Origin: Bradyrhizobium sp. OK095
GTDB taxonomy: Bacteria > Pseudomonadota > Alphaproteobacteria > Rhizobiales > Xanthobacteraceae
Direction of reading: 5' to 3'
Length of the DNA stretch: 64,000 bases
Assembly: GCF_900109945.1 (NCBI RefSeq)
Contig: NZ_FOBX01000002.1
Location: 558,001 to 622,000, forward strand
Below, piece after piece: positions 1-8,340 of the stretch. A program made the position numbers and the translations under genes. Within the stretch, counting starts at the first letter, position 1. Each line of letters begins with the position of its first letter. Under the pieces are notes generated by a model. The model worked only from the letters and a program-made list of their open reading frames with translations, made no database searches and was not told the DNA's origin.

Positions 1-690
1 AGCCTGCTACATCCGCCGAAGGCGGTGGCCAAAACGATCGCGGATTTCAACTTCGAGATCGATCGCACTTATTCGCAAGGGAAGCCCGATCCGCACATGG
101 AGCGATCGTTCGGGGTGTCCTGGGACCGCGTCTTTCCCAATGCCTGGTCCGCTACGGACGAAGCTGCGGTGGCCAATCATAAGGCGGTGCTCTACGTGCT
201 GAGCCCGCCACTGGAGCAGCAGAAATCAGTCGCCTATTCGGCAGCGGCCTTGCGCATCGTCGAGGAGATGATCGAGGCCGGCGCCACCGCCGTGAAGGGC
301 GAAAGCGCCGGCGTTGCTCACGGCCTCGCGCGGTGGATGCAATTGGCCGCAGAGTGCAAGGCGGCGGCGAGGACGAACCAGGGGCTCGCCGTCACGGCTG
401 CGATGAGCCGGACCTGCCGCCTCGCCTTCGCCAAGCGCCCGCTCGGCGGCAACAGCTACAACGAAAGCGTGGGCTTCCACCTCGTCGGGCTGCCGGAGGT
501 CTATGTCGCGAAGTCGCGCGGCAGCGACCGGGATGCGGTGAAGCTGACGGACGAGATCGCCGACGCCATGGCGGAACACGGCGTCGATGCGAGCTTGCGC
601 GAGCGCAAGCTCGCACTTTCGCAAGGGTCGCAATACGCCGACGACGATTTCAAGTTCAATCCGTACGGGATCGTTCGTATCGAGGCTTGA
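1..690 (+). CDS. Hypothetical protein, possibly 5'-truncated at window edge
   Basis: The frame is open from base 1 to a TGA at 688-690. The first available start is a GTG at 25, which lacks a well-spaced ribosome binding site, so the true start may lie outside the window. From the GTG the product is 221 residues, soluble-looking, with no signal peptide or membrane segment. The middle third is alanine-rich and helical in character (EMIEAGATAVKGESAGVAHG), and the C-terminus ends with a charged tail (DDDFKFNPYGIVRIEA). I do not recognise the family and assign no function. It converges on the methyltransferase gene, with only 17 bases between the two stops. Codon use is typical of the region, which supports a real gene. 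Confidence 0.7.
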   Translation, partial: SLLHPPKAVAKTIADFNFEIDRTYSQGKPDPHMERSFGVSWDRVFPNAWSATDEAAVANHKAVLYVLSPPLEQQKSVAYSAAALRIVEEMIEAGATAVKGESAGVAHGLARWMQLAAECKAAARTNQGLAVTAAMSRTCRLAFAKRPLGGNSYNESVGFHLVGLPEVYVAKSRGSDRDAVKLTDEIADAMAEHGVDASLRERKLALSQGSQYADDDFKFNPYGIVRIEA

Positions 691-707
691 GTGCGGGGCG
701 CACCGCA

Positions 708-1526
708 TCAATCCTTGCGCGCGACGCATTCGCACCGGCATCTGAAATAGACTGCGTCCGGATCGGTTCCCCAGCCCTCCCATCCGGCAAGCGCGGCCTG
801 AATCTCGTCGGCGGTCGCGAGCGCCTTGCTGAGAAGCTGCGGCCCGAGTCCGAGCAGGCTTCGCCGCGCATCCGCGACGGCTGCGCTGCGGCTCGCGGCA
901 TCGGCGCTGTGGTTGACGTAGCTGGCCCCCGCCCAGACCGGCGCGAAACCGTGAGCACGAAGAATGGAGCCCTGCCGGCGGCCGAAGCGAATTGCTTCTG
1001 GATCGTCGTGCTCGTACCAGCGTTGCCAGAGATCAAGCGCGAGGCGTACGCCGTCGAGTTCGGGGTGAAGCACATTACCGCCGACATCGGCGTCACGTGT
1101 TGCGAGGAAGCCACCCGGCTTCAGCACCCGTCGGGCTTCCGCCAGCGTTCGGGTCAGTACCGCCTCGCTCTGATGGTAGAGCACCGCGTGAAAGAACACG
1201 GCGTCGAACGATCCATCCTCGAACGGCAGCGCGGTCATGTCGGCCTCGGCAAAGGCGAGGTTGGTCAAGCCCGCCTCCGCCGCGCGGGCGCTACCGGCGG
1301 CGATCGCCTTCGGCTCGATATCGATCCCGACCGCTTTTCCGACAACGCCCGCGAGTGCGGCCGTGATGGTCCCGGGTCCGCAACCCGCGTCGAGCAGGAT
1401 CGTGTCCGATGTCAGGAACGGAACGAAAAAGGCGGCTGAATCGCCGCCTCGCTTCTGCTGAAACTCCACGATGGAGCTGTCGTACCGCATCGGCCGCATC
1501 CTCGGCCGGAACTCCGGCGCAGTCAT
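708..1526 (-). CDS. Class I SAM-dependent methyltransferase
   Basis: A 272-residue soluble protein with a Rossmann-type methyltransferase core. Motif I is LLDAGCGPG (about residues 44-52), followed by the acidic end of strand 2 (GIDIEPKAI) and the motif-IV-like FEDGSFDAVFFHAVLYH, as in the Methyltransf_11/UbiE group that transfers a methyl group from S-adenosylmethionine to a small molecule. The substrate cannot be read from sequence. The gene starts 39 bases downstream of the MMPL exporter stop on the same strand, so it may be the last gene of that transcription unit. The first 12 residues (two internal methionines) are poorly constrained and the true start could be slightly downstream. The family call is secure; the role is unknown. 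Confidence 0.88.
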   Translation of the reverse strand: MTAPEFRPRMRPMRYDSSIVEFQQKRGGDSAAFFVPFLTSDTILLDAGCGPGTITAALAGVVGKAVGIDIEPKAIAAGSARAAEAGLTNLAFAEADMTALPFEDGSFDAVFFHAVLYHQSEAVLTRTLAEARRVLKPGGFLATRDADVGGNVLHPELDGVRLALDLWQRWYEHDDPEAIRFGRRQGSILRAHGFAPVWAGASYVNHSADAASRSAAVADARRSLLGLGPQLLSKALATADEIQAALAGWEGWGTDPDAVYFRCRCECVARKD

Positions 1527-1565
1527 TCAGACTGCGCCGATTCCATGTCCGATGGATGAAGCCGC

Positions 1566-3932
1566 TCAGATCGCCGGCTTATCAGGACCTTGCAGCTTGG
1601 CGTGCAGGTTGATCAGCCACATCGCCGTCGGCCGCAGGATGAAGAGGTCGGCGACGAGCGCCATCACCATCGAGAAAGCGCTGAGCCAGCCGAACAGCCG
1701 CAGTGACGGCAGATCGGAGAACACGGTGACGACGAGGCCGCAGGCCAGCACCAGCGTGGTCAGGATCAGCGCCGGGCCGACCAGCACGGTCGCGCGCTCC
1801 ACCGCGAGCGCCGAACCGACGCCCGGCTTGCTCTCCAGCCTGAGGCGATTGAGGAAGTGGATGGTGGCGCTTAAGCCCAGGCCGAACGAGACGGTCAGTG
1901 CCACGACGCTGGCGAATTGCAGCCCCTCGCCCATCGCCCAGAGCACCGTTCCCGACATCACCACCGGGAAGATGCCCGGCAGGATGCAGGCGAACATCAC
2001 GACCCAGGAGCGGAAGGCAAGGCCGATGAAGATCGCGACCAGCGCGAACTCGACGGTGAGCCCGCGGTTGAGTTTCTCGATCATGCCGGACGAGTTGCGT
2101 GCGGCGATGGCGGCAAGACCCGTCACGGCTACTTCATAGCCGGGATGCTTCTTGCGGACGGCGTCGAGCTCGGAATCGAGCTTGTCGACGATCGGCAGGA
2201 GCTGGCTGGAATCCTTGTCCGGCACGCGGCCGGCGACCACGACCGCATCCTGCTCGGCGTCGATGAAGCGCCGCACCAAATGCTCGGGAATGACGCTGAC
2301 ATATTCCTTGAGTGTCGCAACGTCGTCGCTGCCGGCTTTTGCCGCAAGCCAGCGGCGCAGCGTCTCGACCGACCAGACATTGCCGACACCGGCCGCCTTC
2401 TCCACGGTCGCGTGCACGTCCGCGATGGTCTGCAGCGTCTCCGGCGAGTAGAGCGATTCACCCTTGGGGAACTGGACCAGCACGTTGACCGGATTGGCGC
2501 CGGTGAGCTTGGCATCGAGCCGGTCGCTGGCGGCAACCGCCTGGCGCTTGTCCGGGACCTGGTCGGCGAGCCGGTAGCGCGGTTCCAGATTGGCGTAAAT
2601 GACGCCGAGGCCGGCGACGAACACCACCGCGATCAGGCTGAACAGGCCGGGACGGCCTACCATACGCACCGCGATCCAGTAGCAGAAATTACGCAGCGCC
2701 TGGACGCCGGCATCGGCGCTCTGGAACTTGGTCGCAAAGAGTTTCTCGTTGCGCACCAGCAGCACGCCGAACACCGGCACCAGCGACAGCACCGCGACCA
2801 GCGCGATGATGGTGGCGGCTAGACCCGCCTCGCCGAATTTGCGGATCAGGTCGGAGTCGGAGAACTGGAGCGCGATGAAGGAAATGCCGGCGGTGCCATG
2901 CGTCAGCACGCAGGCCGGCCCCACCACCAACACGGCGTTCTTGAATGCGGTGAACTTGTCCTGGCCTGCGATCAGCCGGTCTCGCGCGGCAAACGTCAGC
3001 TGCATCGAGTCGGAGAAGCTGATCACCATGATGAGCGGCGTCATCACGTTCAGGAACATGTTGAGATTGAAATTGGCCCAGCCGAGCGCGCCGAGCGCCA
3101 GCAGGATCGCGATCATCGGCGGGAACGCCGCCGCCACCATGAACGAGACCTTGCGGAAGAAGATGATGGCGATGACGCAGCCGGCGAGGATGCCGAGGAT
3201 GTTGTAGGTGAGGCCGTCGCGCTCGACGGCGTTGCGGATCTCCAGCTGCATCACCGGCACGCCGGAGAGCTGCACGTTGAGCCCTGTATCGCTGAGGTCT
3301 TCCTTCATCAGCGCGCGGATGTCCGCAATGGTCTTGGTCAGCTTGCTGGAGGCAACCACTTCAGGATCGAGCGACAGCACGATCAGCGCCAGCGTGCCGT
3401 CCTCCGACAGCAGCTTGCCGCGGATGATCTCGTTGTTCTTGACGGTCTCGATGAACTTGTCATAGGCCGCGCCCTCGGGCAGCTCGGGCGGGAACAGCGC
3501 CGCCGGCAGCTTGCCCGGCGCCGGCGCCTGACGCGCGGAGAACAGCGAGACGAGGCCGCGCGTGCCCTCGACGAGCTGCATGTCGGTGACGAAGTCGCGC
3601 AGCTTCTCGAGGTTGTTCCGCGCCAGCAGGGTCTTGCCCTCGACCACGACGAGGACGTCGAATTCTTCCGCCGGGAACTTCTTTGTCACCGCTTCGTACT
3701 GGCGGAATTCCGGCGTGTTGGACCGGAACAGCTGCGACAGCGAATCGTCGATCTTGATCCGATGGATGCCGAACACCGCGCCGACGATCAGCACGAGCAG
3801 GACGATGCAGGAGACGATCGGCGCCCGGACGGCGATCAGCCCGATGCGCTCGAGCCCGAAGGCGATCGAGGACGCAGGTCCCTGCTCGACCTTGTCGACA
3901 TGAACCTCATTCTCGCGGTGCTTTTCGAGCAT
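1566..3932 (-). CDS. MMPL/RND superfamily exporter (predicted lipid or hydrophobe transporter)
   Basis: A 788-residue inner-membrane protein built as two repeats, each one transmembrane helix, a large periplasmic domain and a block of five helices. The first block spans roughly residues 240-420 and the second roughly 630-780. This is the SSD/MMPL architecture (COG1033-type) of proton-driven exporters. The periplasmic loop after helix 1 (DDSLSQLFRSNTPEFRQYEA) is typical. It lies downstream of eutB-hpnP-eutC on the same strand, 205 bases after eutC. Because HpnN, which carries hopanoids to the outer membrane, is an RND protein of this superfamily, a hopanoid or lipid cargo is an attractive inference. 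The protein is shorter than HpnN as I remember it and I do not see HpnN-specific features, so I leave it unnamed. Confidence 0.85.
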   Translation of the reverse strand: MLEKHRENEVHVDKVEQGPASSIAFGLERIGLIAVRAPIVSCIVLLVLIVGAVFGIHRIKIDDSLSQLFRSNTPEFRQYEAVTKKFPAEEFDVLVVVEGKTLLARNNLEKLRDFVTDMQLVEGTRGLVSLFSARQAPAPGKLPAALFPPELPEGAAYDKFIETVKNNEIIRGKLLSEDGTLALIVLSLDPEVVASSKLTKTIADIRALMKEDLSDTGLNVQLSGVPVMQLEIRNAVERDGLTYNILGILAGCVIAIIFFRKVSFMVAAAFPPMIAILLALGALGWANFNLNMFLNVMTPLIMVISFSDSMQLTFAARDRLIAGQDKFTAFKNAVLVVGPACVLTHGTAGISFIALQFSDSDLIRKFGEAGLAATIIALVAVLSLVPVFGVLLVRNEKLFATKFQSADAGVQALRNFCYWIAVRMVGRPGLFSLIAVVFVAGLGVIYANLEPRYRLADQVPDKRQAVAASDRLDAKLTGANPVNVLVQFPKGESLYSPETLQTIADVHATVEKAAGVGNVWSVETLRRWLAAKAGSDDVATLKEYVSVIPEHLVRRFIDAEQDAVVVAGRVPDKDSSQLLPIVDKLDSELDAVRKKHPGYEVAVTGLAAIAARNSSGMIEKLNRGLTVEFALVAIFIGLAFRSWVVMFACILPGIFPVVMSGTVLWAMGEGLQFASVVALTVSFGLGLSATIHFLNRLRLESKPGVGSALAVERATVLVGPALILTTLVLACGLVVTVFSDLPSLRLFGWLSAFSMVMALVADLFILRPTAMWLINLHAKLQGPDKPAI

Positions 3933-4137
3933 GCCTTGTCCAGTTCCTAAATCGGCTCAAGCTGTGAGCTTATTGCGTCCCGCGAACGGCTTGAAAATGC
4001 CATACCAATGGGAGGCTTGCCCTTTGAAAATGCGCGGAAAATCGCCGCGTGGGGTTTAGCAGGTCAGTCACCCTTTTCGCAAGCAGGCGGAGGGTGGCCA
4101 AATCGATCAAGATGCAGCGATTTTACCGGAATGCCCT

Positions 4138-4923
4138 TCATTCGGGCAAAGCCGTGCCAATTCGACGCGGCGCGCGGTCGGCGCTCTCGTCTTTCAGCGC
4201 CACGCCAGTGACTTCCCGCGCCAGCCCCTCGCGGATCAGCCAGGCGATCTTGAAGGCCGCCTCCTGATAGCTCAACCCAGCCTTGCGGATGTTCGACACG
4301 CAATTGCGCTCGGCGTCGGTGCGGCCGGGTTTTGGCGCGAAGGTCAGATAGGCACCGAGACTGTCGGGCGCCGACAGGCCGGGCCGCTCGCCGATCAGCG
4401 TCACCACCATGCGTGCTCCGAGAATGGCGCCGATCTCGTCGCCAAGCGCGACGCGCGCGCCCGAGGCGACGACGACATGGCGGAGCGCGACATCGTCCCC
4501 GTTCGCGAGCAGCGGCAGCAGGTGCTTCAGCAAACCCACCGCATGGGCGTGGACCGCCGCCGCCGACAGGCCGTCACCGATCACGACTGCGATCTGGCAT
4601 GGCTCGCTCGCACCTCGCGCCAGAAGCTCCGCCGATTCGGTATCGAGCTGTCGTCCGAGATCCGGACGACGCAGATAGTCGCGGCGGTCGACCGCCCGGC
4701 TCCGCGCCTCGGTGACGACGAGACCAAGCGCGCGAAGTTCTGCAACCAGTCGCGGCGCATCGAAGGCAGCGTGCACGGCATCGCGGGCGCGGGCATGGTC
4801 GAGCGTGAAATCGAGCAGCGCCTTCGTCGGCACGCTCGCGCCGCTGCGTCCGAGCGCGACGCGCGCGGGCGTGAGCGACCTGAGATCGAGGGTCGGGCGG
4901 CGCGGGACGGCCGGATCAGACAT
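4138..4923 (-). CDS. eutC: Ethanolamine ammonia-lyase small (beta) subunit EutC
   Basis: A 261-residue protein recognisable as EutC by its conserved blocks: the N-terminal [20 protein letters not shown], the glycine-rich [14 protein letters not shown], a [14 protein letters not shown] segment, [19 protein letters not shown], and the C-terminal [17 protein letters not shown]. EutC combines with EutB in a B12-dependent enzyme that splits ethanolamine into acetaldehyde and ammonia. The length fits the non-microcompartment type (about 250-300 residues). It starts 6 bases after the hpnP stop, so it is almost certainly co-transcribed with hpnP, while its partner eutB lies on the other side of hpnP. 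No eut microcompartment, reactivase or permease genes are present nearby. Confidence 0.95.
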   Translation of the reverse strand: MSDPAVPRRPTLDLRSLTPARVALGRSGASVPTKALLDFTLDHARARDAVHAAFDAPRLVAELRALGLVVTEARSRAVDRRDYLRRPDLGRQLDTESAELLARGASEPCQIAVVIGDGLSAAAVHAHAVGLLKHLLPLLANGDDVALRHVVVASGARVALGDEIGAILGARMVVTLIGERPGLSAPDSLGAYLTFAPKPGRTDAERNCVSNIRKAGLSYQEAAFKIAWLIREGLAREVTGVALKDESADRAPRRIGTALPE

Positions 4924-4929
4924 GTCGCA

Positions 4930-6516
4930 TCATTCGGCGGGAACGGAGGCCTCGCGCAGCCGCAGCGAATAGTTCGAGGCGTTCGTCTCGCCGCTGGACG
5001 CCGCACGCGCGAAGGTGATGAGATGATGCGCGATCAGGGTGCAGCCGATCAGGCCTTCGAGGTCGCCCTGCTTGATGCGTCCCATCGCGAACTTCCAGAA
5101 CACCCTCTTGTAGTCGCCGAGCACGCCGACCTTCCAGAAGATGTTCCTGATCATGATCAGGCCGCGCCTGATGTTGCGCCAGGTCTTCATCTCGTCCGGC
5201 ACCGGCATCTTGAGGCGGTGCGGATAGGTGTGGTCGCATTGATACTGGAAGCGCGCGAACACCTTTTCGGGCTCGTAGGCGACGCTCATGGCGTGCTTCC
5301 AGGACGCCACGACGTCGTCGTAAGGAAGCAGGAAATTGACGTTGGAATCACGCCCGTCATCTTCGACGAGGCGCCCTTCCCGCTCCAGCCGGTCCCACAG
5401 CGGCGTCTTCGGCAGCGCCTGGAGCAGATTGATGGTGAGCAGCGGAATCCGGGACTCCTCGACGAAGTCAAGCAGCGCGTCCGCGGTATTCGCCTTGTCG
5501 GTGTCGAGCCCCATGATGATGCCTGACACCACCTCCATGCCGTAGGAATTGATGGTGCGCACGCCCTCGAGGATCGGGACCATCATGTTGTGGTCCTTGT
5601 GCATTGCCTTCAGTGCGTCGGGATCAGGCGTCTCGATGCCGCAGAAGATGGTGATGAAATAGGCCTCACGCATCTTCTTGAGGATCTCGGGACGCTTGGC
5701 GATGTTGAGTGTCGCCTCGCAGGCGAGGCGCACCACATAGCCGGTCTTCTTCTGCCATTCGATGAGGTGCGGCAGCAGATCCATCGCTGCCTTGCGGTTG
5801 CCGATGAAATTGTCGTCTACGAAGTAGACAGTGTCGGTCATGCCGCATTCGCGCAGGCGGTCGAGCTCGGCGATGATCTGTTCCGGCGACTTGATGCGCG
5901 GATTGCGGCCATAGAGGCCGGGGATGTCGCAGAACTCGCACTCATAGGGACACCCGCTGGAATACTGGATGCTGCCGAGCATGTATTTCTTCACGTCGGC
6001 GAGCTCGTAGGCCGGGATCGGAAACTCCGTCATCGGCACGCGGTCCTTGGTGGTCAGCACCACCTGGGCCTCGGGACGCGCGATGTCGCGCGACAGGATC
6101 TCGAACAGCTGGTTGGTGGCGTCGCCGAGCTCGCCGACGTGGAGATAGTCGAACGACGGATAATAGTCCGGGCAGGCGCTGACCGAGGGACCGCCGAGCG
6201 CGACCGGCAAATCGAATTCATGCGCGCGGCGGCAGATGTCGTTCATCTGCTGGCGCTGGATATGCATGCCGCTGACAAAGACCACTTCGGCCCAGTCAAA
6301 CTCCTCCTTCGTGGCGCGCCGGAGGTTTTCGTCGACGAACTTGACCTGCCAGTCCTCGGGCAGATAGGCCGCGAGCAGCAAAAGCCCCTGCGGCGGCATG
6401 AAGGCGCAGACGCCGTCGGTCAGCGGATAGGAATGCTCGAACGTCCCGAACGACGAGGTGTATCGCGGAAACACACAGAGAATCCGCCGGGCCGTCCCGT
6501 TGCTTTCAGCTCGCAT
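4930..6516 (-). CDS. hpnP: Hopanoid C-2 methylase HpnP (B12-binding radical SAM)
   Basis: A 528-residue protein with an N-terminal B12-binding domain (about residues 10-150) and a radical SAM domain. The iron-sulfur motif CX3CX2C is at C189, C193 and C196 (SSGCPYECEFCDIPGLYG). The sequence resembles Rhodopseudomonas HpnP as I remember it from end to end, including the start MRAESNGT and the C-terminal NASNYSLRLREA. HpnP methylates the A-ring C-2 of hopanoids to give 2-methylhopanoids, which stiffen membranes and rise under stress. The open frame continues far upstream into eutB, but the ATG at 6516 is preceded by a strong GGGGGAG ribosome binding site and matches the family start. It lies between eutB and eutC. 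Confidence 0.95.
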   Translation of the reverse strand: MRAESNGTARRILCVFPRYTSSFGTFEHSYPLTDGVCAFMPPQGLLLLAAYLPEDWQVKFVDENLRRATKEEFDWAEVVFVSGMHIQRQQMNDICRRAHEFDLPVALGGPSVSACPDYYPSFDYLHVGELGDATNQLFEILSRDIARPEAQVVLTTKDRVPMTEFPIPAYELADVKKYMLGSIQYSSGCPYECEFCDIPGLYGRNPRIKSPEQIIAELDRLRECGMTDTVYFVDDNFIGNRKAAMDLLPHLIEWQKKTGYVVRLACEATLNIAKRPEILKKMREAYFITIFCGIETPDPDALKAMHKDHNMMVPILEGVRTINSYGMEVVSGIIMGLDTDKANTADALLDFVEESRIPLLTINLLQALPKTPLWDRLEREGRLVEDDGRDSNVNFLLPYDDVVASWKHAMSVAYEPEKVFARFQYQCDHTYPHRLKMPVPDEMKTWRNIRRGLIMIRNIFWKVGVLGDYKRVFWKFAMGRIKQGDLEGLIGCTLIAHHLITFARAASSGETNASNYSLRLREASVPAE

Positions 6517-6668
6517 TGAAGCTCCCCCGCCACGCTCGACCTGGTTGCGGAAATTGCCAGCCAGACACATAGCGTAATGCTGCTGCCGGAATTTCTCAAT
6601 ATTGTGGCACCATCTTAATTCGCGAGGGCCGCCAATAGTTTCCTCCGGGGTGTAGGCGCTCCCCCGCG

Positions 6669-8090
6669 TCAGGCGATCAGCCGCGAGGCAAAATCGGGCA
6701 GCAGGCCCGCATCGCCGGCCAGACGGAAATCGGCGCCCGCAAGGCCTGACCGCACCAGCCAATCGTCGAATTCCGGCGCGCGGCGCAGGCCGAAGACGTC
6801 GCGGACATAGAGCGCGTCGTGAAACGACGTCGACTGGTAGTTCAGCATGACGTCGTCGGCGCCGGGGACGCCCATGATGAAGGTGACGCCGGCAGCCGCC
6901 AGCAGCGTCAGCAGATTGTCCATGTCGTCCTGGTCCGCCTCGGCATGGTTGGTGTAGCAGATGTCGATCCCGAGCGGCAGGCCGAGCAGCTTGCCGCAAA
7001 AGTGATCCTCCAGCCCGGCGCGGATGATTTCCTTGCCGTCGTAGAGATATTCCGGGCCGATGAAGCCGACCACGCTGTTGACCAGCAATGGCGAAAAGGC
7101 GCGGGCGACCGCATAGGCGCGGGCCTCGCAGGTCTGCTGGTCGACGCCGTGATGGGCGTTGGCTGACAGCGCCGAGCCCTGCCCGGTCTCGAAATACATC
7201 ACGTTCTCGCCGACCGTGCCGCGCTTCTGCGACAGCCCGGCCTGCTGCCCCTCCTTCAGAAGCGCGAGGTCGATGCCAAAACTGCGGTTGGCGGCCTCGG
7301 TGCCGGCGACCGACTGGAAGACGAGATCGACCGGCACGCCCTGCCCGATCAGCGACAGCGTCGTCGTGACATGGGTCAGCACGCAAGCCTGCGTCGGGAT
7401 TTTTAGCCGCGCGATGATCTCATCGAGCAGGCGAAGCAATTGCGCGATCACGGCGGGATCGTCGCTCGCGGGATTGATGCCGATGCAGGCGTCGCCCGCC
7501 CCCAGCAAGATGCCGTCGAGGATCGAGGCGGTGATGCCTCTCGCATCGTCGAAGGGATGGTTGGGCTGGAGCCGCGTGCTCATCCGCCCCTTCAGGCCGA
7601 TGGTGTTGCGGAAGGCGGTGGTGACCTCGCATTTCCGCGCCGCCAGGATCAAATCCTGGTTGCGCATCAGCTTTGAGACCGCGGCCGCCATCTCCGGGGT
7701 GATGCCGGGTGCGAGCTTGCGCAAAACCTCTGATGTCGCGGCGTCCGACAGCAGCCAGTCGCGGAAGGCGCCGACCGTCAGGGAGGAGACCTGTGCAAAC
7801 GCCTTGGCATCGTGGCTGTCGATGATGAGACGGGTGACCTCGTCGGCCTCATAGGGAACGACCGCTTCCTGCAAGAACTTCCCGAGCGGGACATCGGCCA
7901 GCGCCATCCGCGCCGCGATCATCTGCTCGGCGCTGGCAGCAGCGATGCCGGCCAGGCGGTCACCGGAGCGCGGCGGGGTCGCCTTGGCGAGCAGATCGCG
8001 CAAATCAGTGAAGGTGTAGGTCGTGGCGTCGATGGTATGGCGGTAGACCAAAGGCCCCTCCGGAGGTTCGTCGGCCAGTGGCCGACTCAC
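6669..8090 (-). CDS. eutB: Ethanolamine ammonia-lyase large (alpha) subunit EutB
   Basis: A 473-residue protein aligning with EutB over its full length: RSGDRLAGIAAAS near residue 45, STRLQPNHPFDDARG, DACIGINPASDDP, NVMYFETGQGSALSANAHHG, VVGFIGPEYLYDGKEIIRAG and the C-terminal DDVMLNYQSTSFHDA. EutB is the TIM-barrel subunit that binds adenosylcobalamin and ethanolamine. The start is a GTG at 8090 with no obvious ribosome binding site, but the family N-terminus (YRHTIDATTYTFTDLRDLL) begins only 15 residues later, so it cannot be far off. The gene heads a leftward run with hpnP (152 bases later) and eutC. The 250 bases upstream, shared with a divergent chemoreceptor gene, show no convincing cobalamin riboswitch. 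Confidence 0.95.
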   Translation of the reverse strand: MSRPLADEPPEGPLVYRHTIDATTYTFTDLRDLLAKATPPRSGDRLAGIAAASAEQMIAARMALADVPLGKFLQEAVVPYEADEVTRLIIDSHDAKAFAQVSSLTVGAFRDWLLSDAATSEVLRKLAPGITPEMAAAVSKLMRNQDLILAARKCEVTTAFRNTIGLKGRMSTRLQPNHPFDDARGITASILDGILLGAGDACIGINPASDDPAVIAQLLRLLDEIIARLKIPTQACVLTHVTTTLSLIGQGVPVDLVFQSVAGTEAANRSFGIDLALLKEGQQAGLSQKRGTVGENVMYFETGQGSALSANAHHGVDQQTCEARAYAVARAFSPLLVNSVVGFIGPEYLYDGKEIIRAGLEDHFCGKLLGLPLGIDICYTNHAEADQDDMDNLLTLLAAAGVTFIMGVPGADDVMLNYQSTSFHDALYVRDVFGLRRAPEFDDWLVRSGLAGADFRLAGDAGLLPDFASRLIA

Positions 8091-8340
8091 AATCGAATAC
8101 GCGGTTGCCGGCCGGCGTGCACGCTGATGTTTGGGGCAAACCAGGCGATCGCCGGGGCCGCCTGCCGGAAATCGATAGGATCACCCCAAATCACTGCAAT
8201 AGCTCGTATTTCGCTCGACCGCGGCCGCACACGCTGGACTGGCACGTTAACGCTGCATCCACCTTCATCCTGCATAGTTTTGCATCAATTTACACGACCG
8301 CGCGCACCGGCCGCTCCCGGCCATTCAGGCCCCTGAAATC

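Noticed and set aside
1566..3932. Naming the exporter hpnN
   Set aside because: It is shorter than HpnN and I do not see its specific features; context alone does not justify the symbol.
2898..3950. 350-codon open frame on the plus strand opposite the MMPL exporter
   Set aside because: Composition is the Arg/His/Asp-rich pattern of an antisense frame of a GC-rich gene, with no family features. Similar shadows, such as 16725-18323 and 53278-54513, were left out for the same reason.
6517..6668. EcfG-type general-stress promoter upstream of hpnP
   Set aside because: hpnP is stress-controlled in Rhodopseudomonas, but only a degenerate GGAAAC...CGAATT pair is present here, not GGAAC-N16/17-CGTT.
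6517..7386. N-terminal extension of the hpnP frame into eutB
   Set aside because: The extra 290 codons overlap eutB, are low-complexity Arg/Gly-rich, and the family start with a GGGGGAG box is at 6516.
8073..8090. GCCACTG on the minus strand at the eutB start, resembling part of a cobalamin box
   Set aside because: It lies inside the first eutB codons and no other conserved riboswitch parts are visible in the 250 bases upstream.
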